Assembly: GCF_011947265.1 (NCBI RefSeq)
Contig: NZ_JAATHD010000018.1
Span: forward strand, 62,001-126,000
Source: Paenibacillus sp. HB172176
GTDB lineage: Bacteria; Bacillota; Bacilli; Paenibacillales; Paenibacillaceae
Length of the DNA stretch: 64,000 nucleotides
Direction of reading: 5' to 3'
Position 1 is the stretch's first letter. Each line of letters opens with the position of its first letter. Positions 48,815 to 57,351 of the stretch are shown here, in pieces. A program made the position numbers and the translations under genes. A model generated the notes under the pieces. It was not told the DNA's origin. It did no database searches and saw only the letters and a program-made list of their open reading frames with translations.

Positions 48815-48906
48815 CACATATCGTTTATCCGCTTTCTTCATTAATGTTGAGGATTCGCCGCGTCAAGCCAGAAACATTGACTGTCATATCATTTATATCT
48901 TGGAAC

Positions 48907-48962
48907 AAAAACAAGCCCCGCTGCGATTGAATCGCGTACGGAGCTTGCCGGAAATGGCTTGT
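48907..48962 (-). terminator. Terminator of the stalk-domain gene
   Basis: Minus strand ACAAGCC...GGCTTGT with an inner ACGCGAT/ATCGC stem, followed by TTTT. It starts 14 bases after the stop. Confidence 0.7.
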
Positions 48963-48975
48963 TCAACCTTTCAAA

Positions 48976-49647
48976 TTACTTATAATACGAAGTTGTCAGC
49001 GGAATGAAGACGAAGCCGCCATCCTTCACTTCAGCGTTCACGTAAACCGTATCCACGCCGCCAATGTCGACCTTGACTGTGACGAGACCGTCATCCGAAG
49101 CCACCTTTGTGGTTTTCAGCTCGATATCCTTATCCGAGTCCTCAATCGACAATTCGCCAATATCCTCGTTAATGGCCGCAATCTGGAGATACAGGGTCTG
49201 GTATTCGCCCTCTGGGCGAAGAATAAAGCCGCTGCCGCGGTTGCCGTCGCCGTCGTCCAGGTAGACTTCCTTGTAGTCATGACCCTTGTACACCGTCTTG
49301 TCCGGATCCTTGGTATGGTACATGCTGTCGAAATCCTTGTAGAGCGGAATGCCTTCGTTCTTCTCGCCGAGCAGCACCGCGTACCCTTCCTCGTCGAAAT
49401 CCACCGCTACGTCAAGAGCATCCGAGATCGCGCGAACCGGGAGATAGGTCGTTCCCTCGTAAGTAATCGGGAGCACAGTCCCGCCCTTCTCATTCGTCAG
49501 GTCGAGAGTATCTCCGTTCAGCTTCACCTTCAAGCTATGATTCAGATAAGCGCTGATATCCTCCAGATTGGCACCGGCATATACACCGGCGCTCGAGCCG
49601 AGCAGCAACGACGCACCGGCAACACACGCGATAATTCCTTTCTTCAC
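48976..49647 (-). CDS. Secreted protein with copper amine oxidase N-terminal-like (stalk) domain
   Basis: 223 residues from GTG 49647, preceded by AAAGGAGG eight bases upstream. Signal peptide (1-24, ending VYA-GA). The stalk domain (~30-100) has TLDLTNEKGGTVLPITYEGTTYLPVRAISDAL, cut in two blocks as VLPITYEGTTYLPVR and AISDAL. The C-terminal ~120 residues form a beta-rich domain without a recognised name. Stalk domains occur in many secreted proteins of Paenibacillaceae and are thought to mediate dimerisation or wall association. No enzyme motif is seen. Confidence 0.75.
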   Translation of the reverse strand: MKKGIIACVAGASLLLGSSAGVYAGANLEDISAYLNHSLKVKLNGDTLDLTNEKGGTVLPITYEGTTYLPVRAISDALDVAVDFDEEGYAVLLGEKNEGIPLYKDFDSMYHTKDPDKTVYKGHDYKEVYLDDGDGNRGSGFILRPEGEYQTLYLQIAAINEDIGELSIEDSDKDIELKTTKVASDDGLVTVKVDIGGVDTVYVNAEVKDGGFVFIPLTTSYYK

Positions 49648-49904
49648 ACGATTAACCTCCTTTAAAATATAATTGCACAATACAACATTACTATACGCCT
49701 ATTTCGCCAAGAAGGTTGCACTTTCGCATAAATTTATCCAAGTCATAGCAGAAATTTATTGATTGATCGTCGAATGAATCGTCCAACGGTAACATTTCGA
49801 GCGGCAACAATCAATTGCCTCTGCATTGTTCCAGTCTAGAAGACTGTCAGAAATTCGCTAGAGAGCGGTTTCGGATTATGGAGTTGATATTTTCGAATAT
49901 GACT

Positions 49905-50105
49905 TTATCTCCGAAGGCGGAAGAAAAAAAAGGATACTACTAAGTAGATCAAGATGAGACATGCCAATCGAATGAAAATCGTTTCATACCATTCCGGGGA
50001 TTGTAGATATTCAATATGACCGTAAAGTCTATAAAACAAGTGAAAATAAGCCACAGTTAAGCATGTGAATACGCCATATAAAATACAATCAAATAACATC
50101 TTCAT
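49905..50105 (-). CDS. Small two-helix membrane protein, unknown function
   Basis: 66 residues. Hydrophobic segments at about 5-27 and 45-62 are joined by YGHIEYLQSPEWYETIF; the C terminus is basic (FRLRR). GAGGTG lies six bases before the ATG, and both helices are well formed, which supports a real gene. I do not recognise the family. The gap 49681-49904 upstream of its stop holds nothing else I can identify. Confidence 0.6.
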   Translation of the reverse strand: MKMLFDCILYGVFTCLTVAYFHLFYRLYGHIEYLQSPEWYETIFIRLACLILIYLVVSFFFFRLRR

Positions 50106-50190
50106 GCTCGCACCTCAACAGCTGCAGCATAGATTGCGCGATTATTTCCTTCACCAGACCATTCAGACCGGACAGTTAACACGTAGTTTA

Positions 50191-50637
50191 ATTTGTTCTC
50201 CCATGGAAGAGGAATGCGGCGTACCCGAGGATTATTTTGACTTTGTTTATTCGATTTACGCCATTGGCTGGACCACCGACCTTGAGGGCACTTTCGGCCG
50301 AATTGCCTCTTATCTGAAGATAGATGGCGTCTTTATTTTCAGCTGGTCTCATCCTATCCACAAATGCGTTGCTGCAGAAGAGGACAGGCTCCTTTTCAAA
50401 AGAAGCTACTTCGACGAATCCTGGTATTCAGTCTCTCTTGGCGAAGGCGAGATCGCTTTGTCGGACCGCAAGCTGTCCACCTATGTGAATGCGCTGGCAA
50501 AAGCGGGATTTGTTATTGAGCAGTTGGTCGAGGAATCGGATGAAGACATGATGCAGTCGCGCGACGATAACGACGGGTTTGCCAGAAAAGCAAGGGTGCT
50601 CCCCGTCACCTTTGTCATCAAAGCGAGAAAGCTTTAG
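50191..50637 (+). pseudogene. Methyltransferase remnant (N-terminal half missing)
   Basis: The encoded ~148 residues match the second half of a class I methyltransferase: SPMEEECGVPEDYFDFVYS, IYAIGWTTDLEGTFGRIASYL and DGVFIFSWSHPIHKC, then a C-terminal substrate lobe. The glycine-rich SAM-binding motif I should lie ~50 residues upstream but is absent. The bases before 50191 read instead as the start of the oppositely oriented small membrane gene. No ribosome binding site fits. I read this as a gene truncated by deletion. Confidence 0.65.
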
Positions 50638-50644
50638 TTCCAAC

Positions 50645-50679
50645 AAAAAGGGGAACAAGCCTCGCGAAGGTCTGCTCCC
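50645..50679 (-). terminator. Terminator of the PadR/ABC operon
   Basis: Minus strand GGGAGCAGACCT...AGG-TTGTTCCC with internal mismatches, followed by CTTTTTG. It starts about 40 bases after the permease stop. Confidence 0.6.
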
Positions 50680-50719
50680 TGTTTATCACTATTCCTTACC
50701 TTTTTATTGCCATCAAATA

Positions 50720-51481
50720 TTAAGCCGCTTTCCGTCTATAAGCGCGAACCGCGAATAGATACGCGACAATTAGTATTCCTACGCACCACGCAAGAGCAAC
50801 CCAGATATCATTGCCTACTGGCTGGTTCGACAAGAGAGCGCGGATCGTTTCGACGATAGAGGTCACCGGCTGGTTGTCGGCGAAGGCGCGCACGACTGAA
50901 GGCATGGAGTCCGTCGGCACGAAGGCCGAGCTGATGAACGGAAGGAAGATGAGCGGATAGGAGAACGCGCTGGCTCCTTCCACCGATTTCGCGGAAAGTC
51001 CGGCAATCGTTGCGACCCAAGTGAGCGCCAGAGTGAACAGGATGAGTATGCCGGCTACAGCAAGCCAGGGCAGTACTCCCGCCGACGATCGAAAGCCCAT
51101 AATAAGCGCTACGGCAATGATGATGACAAGGGAGATGGCGTTGGATACCAGCGAGGTGAGCACATGTCCCCATAGCACGGCGGAACGAGAAATCGGCATG
51201 GAGTGGAATCGCTCGATGATGCCCTTCTGCTTATCCAGAAACAGACGGTAAGACGTATAGGCGATGCCGCTTGCGATCGCAATCAGCAGAATGCCAGGCA
51301 GGAGATAATTCACATAATTATCCGTGCCGCTTTGAATCGCGCCGCCAAACACATAAACGAACAGCAGCATCATGGCAATTGGGGTGATGCATACCGTGAA
51401 GATGGTGTCCATGCTTCGCATAATATGGCGCATGGAGCGTCCGAGCATCACGCTCATATCGCTGAAAAAATGTTCATTCAT
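50720..51481 (-). CDS. ABC-2 type exporter permease (DrrB-like)
   Basis: 253 residues with about six membrane helices. ABC-2 signature region LPFISSAFVPTDSMPSVVRAFA near residues 185-206, shown as two blocks FISSAFVPTDSMP and VVRAFADNQP. Start ATG 51481 has AGGAGG upstream and overlaps the ATPase stop by 8 bases; the frame to 51505 runs through that site. It exports drugs or lipids with the ATPase. Last gene of the PadR-DUF1048-DUF1048-ATPase-permease operon. Confidence 0.88.
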   Translation of the reverse strand: MNEHFFSDMSVMLGRSMRHIMRSMDTIFTVCITPIAMMLLFVYVFGGAIQSGTDNYVNYLLPGILLIAIASGIAYTSYRLFLDKQKGIIERFHSMPISRSAVLWGHVLTSLVSNAISLVIIIAVALIMGFRSSAGVLPWLAVAGILILFTLALTWVATIAGLSAKSVEGASAFSYPLIFLPFISSAFVPTDSMPSVVRAFADNQPVTSIVETIRALLSNQPVGNDIWVALAWCVGILIVAYLFAVRAYRRKAA

Positions 51482-52241
51482 TGTTATTTCCCTCCTGTTT
51501 TCCAATGATTGCGAGGAAGATTTCCTCTAATGAAGGCTGCTTTTCCACATACTCCGTTTTTGCGGCAGGGAATAGCTTCTTCAGTTCGGCGAGCGTGCCA
51601 TTCGCAATGATCCTGCCCTTGTGCAGGATCGCAATTCGATCGGCAAGCTGCTCAGCCTCTTCCAAATATTGCGTGGTAAGGAATACCGTTGTGCCGCCAT
51701 CCGACAACTCCTTGACAACCTTCCAAGTCTCTATTCGCGCCTCGGGGTCGAGGCCTGTGGTCGGCTCGTCAAGGAAGATAAGCTGGGGATTGCCAATCAG
51801 GCTCATCGCAATGTCGAGCCTGCGGCGCATGCCTCCCGAATAGTCGGACGCTTTGCGGTCAGCGGCATCGTTCAAGCTGAATCGAGTCAGCAAATCATCT
51901 GCGACCTGACGCGGATTTTTAAGATGCCGCAGTTTGGCAATCATGATCAGATTTTCCCGTCCCGTCAAAATCTCGTCCACAGCGGCAAATTGCCCCGTCA
52001 GACTAATCTCCTTCCGCACCTTCTCCGGTTTTGACGCGACGTCAATTCCGTTGATGGAGGCGGCGCCTCCGTCCTGACTCAGCAACGTGGTCAGGATTCT
52101 GACAAGGGTCGTCTTGCCCGCGCCGTTGGAGCCGAGCAAGGCGAATATCTCGCCTCGCTTCACTTCAAAGTCAACGCCCTTTAAGACTTCCGCATCCTTG
52201 AAAGACTTTCGCAGGCCCTTTACTTCAATAGCGTTTCCCAT
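51474..52241 (-). CDS. ABC exporter ATPase (DrrA-like)
   Basis: 255 residues. Walker A GSNGAGKTT near residue 37, Q-loop, ABC signature YSGGMRRRLDIA near 135, Walker B LIFLDEPTTGLDP near 155 and H-loop region LTTQYLEEAEQLAD. The C-terminal tail is typical of daunorubicin-resistance-type ATPases. AAGAGGGGG precedes the ATG. Powers the ABC-2 permease encoded by the overlapping next gene. Confidence 0.92.
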   Translation of the reverse strand: MGNAIEVKGLRKSFKDAEVLKGVDFEVKRGEIFALLGSNGAGKTTLVRILTTLLSQDGGAASINGIDVASKPEKVRKEISLTGQFAAVDEILTGRENLIMIAKLRHLKNPRQVADDLLTRFSLNDAADRKASDYSGGMRRRLDIAMSLIGNPQLIFLDEPTTGLDPEARIETWKVVKELSDGGTTVFLTTQYLEEAEQLADRIAILHKGRIIANGTLAELKKLFPAAKTEYVEKQPSLEEIFLAIIGKQEGNNNE

Positions 52242-52256
52242 CCTGGCATCCCCCTC

Positions 52257-52607
52257 TTACTTTAATTTATCCGCGGCCTTTTTAACGGCCTCGTTCACTT
52301 TTTGGTTTACCGATTCTTGATAGACGTCCCCGTACGTTTTCGAATCCTTGATGAGATCGTCGCTGAAAGCCGCCACGTCATTGCCCGTCACCTCGAGCAC
52401 GCCTTTCCCCGAAGCCGCGCCCTCCTCGAACAGATCGACAATCCCCGAAAGCAAGCCCGTTCCTTCGGTTAGTTCGACAGGACCGACCTTGAAGAGATAT
52501 TTTTGAATTTCCTTATAAACAAACTGATAATCCTGCGGAAGCGCTTTGACTCGCTTCACATGCGCACGCCATTCTTTTTTGCCCTCGATCATATCTTGAA
52601 TTCTCAT
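52257..52607 (-). CDS. DUF1048 protein (first in window order)
   Basis: 116 residues, all-alpha, with WRAHVKRVKALPQDYQFVYKEIQKY and a Glu/Gly segment GIVDLFEEGAASGKGVLEVTG, both typical of DUF1048. These small soluble proteins nearly always accompany a PadR regulator and an ABC-2 exporter; their biochemical role is not established. TAGGAGGAAGG precedes the ATG. It is a paralogue of the next-upstream gene. Confidence 0.85.
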   Translation of the reverse strand: MRIQDMIEGKKEWRAHVKRVKALPQDYQFVYKEIQKYLFKVGPVELTEGTGLLSGIVDLFEEGAASGKGVLEVTGNDVAAFSDDLIKDSKTYGDVYQESVNQKVNEAVKKAADKLK

Positions 52608-52619
52608 TGTACCTTCCTC

Positions 52620-52967
52620 CTATTTGCCTAATTTTTTTGCAATATTTTGATTGAGCTGCTGACGCCATTTGTCGCGGTAAGACTTTGCGCCCTCTTCGCC
52701 AGCCAGTGCCGCGCAGAAGCCTTGGATATCGTCGCCGAGCACCTCATGGGCGCTCTGACCGTCCGCCGCCGATTGCTCGAGCAAGCCGAGCACGCCGTCA
52801 AGAATCGGCATCAGGTTGCGGCCGCTGAAGTCGGAATATGTCCAGAGAGTACCATTCACTTGTTCCCATGCCGCTTGATAATCGGAGGGCAGCTTCTTGA
52901 CCCTCGATCCAAACTCCTTAAATTCTTTCGTCATGTCGTTTCCGGTGATTTTATCCCAAAAATTCAT
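52620..52967 (-). CDS. DUF1048 protein (second in window order)
   Basis: 115 residues. Same fold as the neighbour: FKEFGSRVKKLPSDYQAAWEQVN and LLEQSAADGQSAHEVLGDDI. Its ATG overlaps the PadR stop (ATGA), giving translational coupling, with AAGGAGAGAG inside the end of the PadR gene. Twin DUF1048 genes between PadR and the exporter form a recognisable Firmicute cassette. Confidence 0.85.
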   Translation of the reverse strand: MNFWDKITGNDMTKEFKEFGSRVKKLPSDYQAAWEQVNGTLWTYSDFSGRNLMPILDGVLGLLEQSAADGQSAHEVLGDDIQGFCAALAGEEGAKSYRDKWRQQLNQNIAKKLGK

Positions 52968-53299
52968 TGCGCTCTCTCCTTTAACTCATTCATTTTGGAT
53001 GATACAAACTCCCATTTTCCCCAGAACTTCTGCAGCACCTCGCGCCCCGCGTCATTGATCGAGAAAAACTTGCGCGGCGGTCCCATGTCGGACGGCTTCT
53101 TGGTAATCTCAACCAGCTTGTTCTTCTCAAGCCGGATCAGGATGGTGTACACCGTCCCCTCTACAACATCTGCAAAGCCGAGTGCGTTCAGCTGACGCGT
53201 GATTTCGTAGCCGTATGTTTCTTTCCGGCTTATAATTTCAAGCACGCAGCCCTCAAGCACGCCTTTGAGCATTTCCGTTAAATTTTCCAGTTCAATCAC
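52964..53299 (-). CDS. PadR-family transcriptional regulator
   Basis: 111 residues. Winged helix with ISRKETYGYEITRQLNALGF and GTVYTILIRLEKNKLV (about residues 25-60) and a short C-terminal dimerisation helix. GTG 53299 overlaps the AAGGAG ribosome binding site, so the true start is uncertain by a few codons; family alignment supports a start near here. PadR proteins repress their own exporter operon until a toxic ligand binds. First gene of the operon; three 16-base repeats at its promoter are candidate operators. Confidence 0.87.
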   Translation of the reverse strand: MIELENLTEMLKGVLEGCVLEIISRKETYGYEITRQLNALGFADVVEGTVYTILIRLEKNKLVEITKKPSDMGPPRKFFSINDAGREVLQKFWGKWEFVSSKMNELKERAQ

Positions 53300-53312
53300 T
53301 CCTTGCTATTCT

Positions 53313-53393
53313 GTATCACTGGTATTCAGTATCACTTGTATTCACTGTCACTTATTACCTCTATAAAGTAACACGTAGTAGCGATCCTGTCAA
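53313..53393 (-). promoter_or_regulatory. PadR operon promoter with 16-bp direct-repeat operators
   Basis: Minus strand -35 TTGACA (53388-53393), 17-base spacer, -10 TACTTT (53365-53370). Immediately downstream, plus-strand GTATCACTGGTATTCA (53313-53328), GTATCACTTGTATTCA (53329-53344) and a diverged third copy CTGTCACTTATTACCT (53345-53360) abut at exact 16-base steps over the transcription start and leader. Confidence 0.65.
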
Positions 53394-53537
53394 CAGCATT
53401 CAACCCATTTATCCTAAAAATAATGCTATGGGTAATTCATGACTACAAGCGATAGATCCCACAGCCGCTTGCATCCGCGTCAGTTTGCCGGCTGGAACGA
53501 TATGCCCGCCGCTGCCGCAGCCATCGTTATGAACAAC

Positions 53538-53661
53538 TTATAAACAATTTCACACTAACTGCACACAATCAGGTACTACTTATGCACAATTAAACGGAAA
53601 TTATACACAACGTAAAACTTATCAACATATTAAACACAACTTGTGCACAAACTTACGCACA
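53538..53661 (+). other. DnaA-box-like cluster
   Basis: Seven same-strand 9-mers close to TTATNCACA: two perfect (TTATGCACA at 53580-53588, TTATACACA at 53601-53609) and five with one mismatch (53538, 53619, 53630, 53641, 53653). The last four begin 11, 11 and 12 bases apart. Lies in the 530-base divergent gap 53300-53829. No dnaA, dnaN, gidA or rpmH is nearby, so a titration-type cluster is more likely than an origin. Confidence 0.5.
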
Positions 53662-53772
53662 AGTTTCTCGCAAATCATTTATTCATACGATGGGATGCGC
53701 AACGCGGCGTATTCCGACTTGGCAGATGTCGGTACAATCATTTCGTCATGATATCGTCAAAGTTTGCTCATT

Positions 53773-53786
53773 GTGCATTTTTGCAC
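53773..53786 (+). promoter_or_regulatory. Palindromic candidate operator ahead of the TetR gene
   Basis: GTGCA-TTTT-TGCAC lies within a possible promoter (TTGTGC-17-AATAAT) about 45 bases before the TetR start. Autorepression by TetR is inferred from position. Confidence 0.45.
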
Positions 53787-53829
53787 TTTGGGCAATAATA
53801 TTACTTATGAGAAGGGAGGCCTGAATACA

Positions 53830-54483
53830 ATGGCAATGAACAAACACAGCTTGCGAGACATCAAACGAGAAGCAACCGCTGACGCGCTAGCCGAAGCGGC
53901 ATACGAGCTGACGATGGAGCGCGGCTTGGACGGATTCACGGTGGAAGATATCGTGCAGCGGGCGGGCTATGCCAGACGAACCTTCGCCAACTACTTCTCA
54001 TGCAAGGAAGAAGCGGTAGCGAAATCGGCAGCCGTGTTCAAGCATAAGGAAGAGGCGGAGCAGCTCATCGCGAACTTGCCGGACAGCGCTACGCCGCTGG
54101 ATTTGCTGTCCCATCTGCTGCGGATGAAGCTGGTGACGATATTCCTGATCAAGATGCGTGACCTCATGCGATTGTCGAAGCGCTATCCAACCATTGAGCC
54201 CTACCTGCTCAGCGTACTGCACCAGCATCAGTTGATTTTTCAAGAGCTGCTCAGCCAGATGTTCGGTTCGGATTACCCGGCGAGATATCTGCAACAGCTG
54301 GCCGGCGCGGTCTATGGCGCTGCTTTGCCCCTGCTCGACGGAAGCGTTCAGCTCCCCCATTCCGCCGAGGATGAAAAGACAGAAACGGTTGAAGAGCATG
54401 CCGCTGACAGCATGACCTTGGAGCACTATTGGGATGACCTCTTCGAGCATTTGCGCAATGGGTTTTCTGTACATAGAACATGA
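53830..54483 (+). CDS. TetR-family transcriptional regulator
   Basis: 217 residues from ATG 53830 with AAGGGAGG ten bases upstream; the frame to 53764 starts inside the promoter. N-terminal TetR helix-turn-helix (about residues 10-60): ADALAEAAYELTMERGLDGFTVEDIVQRAGYARRTFANYF, given here as AAYELTMERGLDGFTVEDIV and AGYARRTFANYF. The rest is a helical ligand domain. It is 55 bases upstream of the MMPL transporter gene, which it probably represses together with itself. Confidence 0.88.
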   Translation: MAMNKHSLRDIKREATADALAEAAYELTMERGLDGFTVEDIVQRAGYARRTFANYFSCKEEAVAKSAAVFKHKEEAEQLIANLPDSATPLDLLSHLLRMKLVTIFLIKMRDLMRLSKRYPTIEPYLLSVLHQHQLIFQELLSQMFGSDYPARYLQQLAGAVYGAALPLLDGSVQLPHSAEDEKTETVEEHAADSMTLEHYWDDLFEHLRNGFSVHRT

Positions 54484-54538
54484 GCTAACGGGATAGTCGG
54501 CCAACAAATCTATAGAGATAAAGGAGAGCCATACGATT

Positions 54539-56998
54539 ATGTCTACATTCCTGTACAAAATAGGGAAAACAGCCTTCAACAAGCCTTGGCAGTTCATTGC
54601 CTCGTGGATCGTCATTCTTGGCATTGTCCTTGGCGTTCTCGGCATTAACGGCATTCATGTCTCCTCGGAGATGAAGATCGAAGGCACGGAATCGCAGAAG
54701 GTGCTCGATCAATTGGCCGAAGAGCTGCCGGCAGCCGCCGGAGGACAAGCCAGCGTCGTATTCACGGCTCCCGCAGGAGAACGTCTCGACACACCGGATC
54801 GATTAACGGTGTTAATGAATACGATTGGCGCAATCTACGATCAGGAATATGTCATTAATCCTGCCGATTTGGCAGCGGCAGCCGGCGCTGCTGCGGGCGG
54901 TTCGGCGGATGCTGCGACGGATGACGGCGCTGCTGTCTCGGAAGCTGCCGACTCCTCTGCCGGGACTTCTGGAAATTCCGAGGCTCAAGGCGGCGCATCC
55001 GGTAACGAAGCCGCGCAGGCTGATGCCGGAGCCAGCGAACTGGCGGCAGCTTCCTCCCGGCTGCCTTACGGCCCGCTCATGGCGGACGGCGCTCCTGTTC
55101 CAGGCGTAATGCTGTCCTCTGATGGAAGCATCGCCCTGTTCCAGTTCCAATTCACCGTTCAGCAGATGTCGGTGCCGCAAGAGGTCATCGATTCGATTCT
55201 TGATTCCTTGACCGCCGTGGAAAACAGCGGAACCGGCATTAAGGCATTGCCGAGCGACACCTTCGTATCGAAGCCTGCGGTCGGCGCCACCGAAGGCATC
55301 GGCATCGTAATTGCCGCCGTCGTGCTTGTGATCACGCTGGGCTCAGTAGTGGCCGCAGGCTTGCCGCTCATCACCGCCCTTCTCGGAGTAGGCATCAGTG
55401 TAGGCGGCGCTTACGCGTTCTCGAAATTCATTCCGATGACGGATATTACGCCCGCTCTGGCGCTGATGGTCGGCCTTGCCGTCGGCATCGACTACTCCCT
55501 CTTCATCGTGAACCGCCAGCGGCGCATCATGATGGATCAAGGACTCAGCGCACGCGAAGCGGCAAGCCGCGCGGTCGGCACGGCCGGCAGCGCCGTCTTC
55601 TTCGCGGGGCTTACGGTCATCATCGCGCTCTGCGGCATGCTTGTCATCGGCATCGCCTTCCTGTCGACGATGGCGCTCGTCGCCGCCGCGAGCGTATTCG
55701 TCAACGTGCTGATCGCGTTAACCTTGCTGCCCGCCATTCTCGGCCTGGTCGGCGAGCGCATCTGCTCGGACAAAGCGCGCGCGAAGAGCAAGGAGCAAGC
55801 GCGTAAAGCGAACCGCGGCGCGGCCCATAACTGGGCAAGCGGCGTAGTGAAACGGCGCTGGCCTGTAATCGTCGGCGTCATTGTTATTTTGGGCGCAGTT
55901 GCGATGCCTGTTCTGGATATGAGGATGGGCATTCCGTCCGGCGACACCGCGAATCTCGACACGCCGGCCAGACAGAGCTTCGAAGCGATCAAGAAGGGCT
56001 TCGGCGAGGGCTACAACGCGCCGCTGTTATTGGTAGCGGAGCCTGCGAATGAAGGCGGCGCAATTTCCAATGAAGCGCTGACTAGCCTGGTCGGAAAGCT
56101 TCAGGTCCATGAGGATGTGTCCCTCGTCACTCCGATGGGCATGAACGAATCGGGCGACATCGCAATTATCAGCTTGATTCCGAATTCAGGACCGACGGAT
56201 GACGAAACGAAGAACCTGGTGCAAGACTTGCGCGATTCCGATTCGAGCATGCTTCAAGAGAGCGGTCTTAAGCTTGGCGTGACCGGCTTCACCGCCATCA
56301 ACATCGACATGTCGGCGAAGCTTGCGGAAGCATTCCCGGTTTATGTCGGCATTATCGGCATTTTGTCGATCCTCATTCTGCTGCTTGTCTTCCGATCGAT
56401 TATCGTTCCTGTCAAAGCCACTGTCGGCTTCCTACTCAGCATTCTGGCCACCTTCGGCATCTCCACGGCCGTGTTCCAATGGGGGTGGCTGCATGAGCTG
56501 CTCGGCTTCGATACTGGCGGCCCGCTGCTCAGCTTCATGCCGATCATGGTAACCGGAATCCTGTACGGTCTCGCGATGGATTACCAGGTGTTCCTGGTCA
56601 GCTCGATGCGCGAATCCTATGTGCACGGCCATCACGGCACGGACAGCGTCATCGACGGCTACCAGCAATCGAGTCGGGTCGTAGTGGCGGCTGCGGTCAT
56701 CATGGTATCGGTCTTTGCCGGCTTCGTGCTGACCGAGGACATTATGCTGAAGCAGATCGGCTTCGCGCTGGCCATCGGCATTCTCATCGACGCCTTCATC
56801 GTCCGCATGGCGCTCGTTCCCGCCGTTATGGCCGCCTTCGGCGATCATGCTTGGCGCATACCAAGATGGCTCGACCGTCTGCTGCCGAACCTTGATGTCG
56901 AGGGCGATAAGCTGATCGCTCAGTTGAATGCCCAGGAGAACGGCAAAGCCCAATCGGCCAACACGAGGAACAAAGCCAAAGTGAGCTCGAAGAGATAA
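54539..56998 (+). CDS. MMPL/RND-like transporter
   Basis: 819 residues. TM1 at about 17-39; first extracellular porter domain ~40-245; five or six helices ~255-420 with GLAVGIDYSLFIVNRQRR, the MMPL/SSD signature with Asp-Tyr pair; second porter domain ~480-595; and six helices ~600-770 with GLAMDYQVFLVSSMRE (second Asp-Tyr). The family exports lipids, glycolipids or drugs using the proton gradient. GGAGAG precedes the ATG by ten bases. The first porter domain carries a ~65-residue Ala/Gly/Ser/Asp-rich low-complexity stretch (~110-175) that is not typical. It forms an operon with TetR and has a strong terminator. Confidence 0.9.
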   Translation: MSTFLYKIGKTAFNKPWQFIASWIVILGIVLGVLGINGIHVSSEMKIEGTESQKVLDQLAEELPAAAGGQASVVFTAPAGERLDTPDRLTVLMNTIGAIYDQEYVINPADLAAAAGAAAGGSADAATDDGAAVSEAADSSAGTSGNSEAQGGASGNEAAQADAGASELAAASSRLPYGPLMADGAPVPGVMLSSDGSIALFQFQFTVQQMSVPQEVIDSILDSLTAVENSGTGIKALPSDTFVSKPAVGATEGIGIVIAAVVLVITLGSVVAAGLPLITALLGVGISVGGAYAFSKFIPMTDITPALALMVGLAVGIDYSLFIVNRQRRIMMDQGLSAREAASRAVGTAGSAVFFAGLTVIIALCGMLVIGIAFLSTMALVAAASVFVNVLIALTLLPAILGLVGERICSDKARAKSKEQARKANRGAAHNWASGVVKRRWPVIVGVIVILGAVAMPVLDMRMGIPSGDTANLDTPARQSFEAIKKGFGEGYNAPLLLVAEPANEGGAISNEALTSLVGKLQVHEDVSLVTPMGMNESGDIAIISLIPNSGPTDDETKNLVQDLRDSDSSMLQESGLKLGVTGFTAINIDMSAKLAEAFPVYVGIIGILSILILLLVFRSIIVPVKATVGFLLSILATFGISTAVFQWGWLHELLGFDTGGPLLSFMPIMVTGILYGLAMDYQVFLVSSMRESYVHGHHGTDSVIDGYQQSSRVVVAAAVIMVSVFAGFVLTEDIMLKQIGFALAIGILIDAFIVRMALVPAVMAAFGDHAWRIPRWLDRLLPNLDVEGDKLIAQLNAQENGKAQSANTRNKAKVSSKR

Positions 56999-57011
56999 GG
57001 CTCCTATGAAT

Positions 57012-57059
57012 AAGAACAGAGCTGCACAGTCATCAATGACGACGTGCAGCTCTGTTCTT
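57012..57059 (+). terminator. Terminator of the TetR/MMPL operon
   Basis: AAGAACAGAGCTGCAC pairs perfectly with GTGCAGCTCTGTTCTT (16 bp stem), followed by TGTTG. It lies 13 bases after the stop. The remaining gap to 57351 holds only the next terminator. Confidence 0.85.
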
Positions 57060-57262
57060 TGTTGCAAGTATGTTATCTCTTTCAGGCAAATCGCAAGAAT
57101 CCTAAACACGGTATAATCATCAGACCTGCGCCGAGCGCAATATGGATCCATATAAACGTAATGGCGATTCGATCCCAATGTGATATCAATATAATGTTCC
57201 AGCAGATCAGGCCAAGTCCTCGCAGTAAGGTCCGCATCGCAGAGTATAACGAGGCTGTTCAC

Positions 57263-57318
57263 AAAAAAACGGACTCCTCGCCAATGCCTGAATAGGCATT
57301 ACTATGAGAAAAGTCCGT
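57263..57318 (-). terminator. Terminator of the zinc-ribbon gene
   Basis: Minus strand: ACGGACT...AGTCCGT with an inner AATGCCT/AGGCATT stem, followed by TTTTTTT. It starts about 35 bases after the stop at 57352. Confidence 0.8.
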
Positions 57319-57351
57319 CATTACGATTGCCTGTCAAGCTTGCTGCTCCCT

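Noticed and set aside
53401-53530. Possible transposase or gene fragment between the efflux operons
   Set aside because: No recognisable domain, terminal repeat or target duplication could be seen.
53538-53661. Chromosomal origin of replication
   Set aside because: DnaA-like boxes are present but no dnaA, dnaN, rpmH, gidA or obvious AT-rich unwinding element adjoins; a DnaA-box cluster outside oriC is more cautious.
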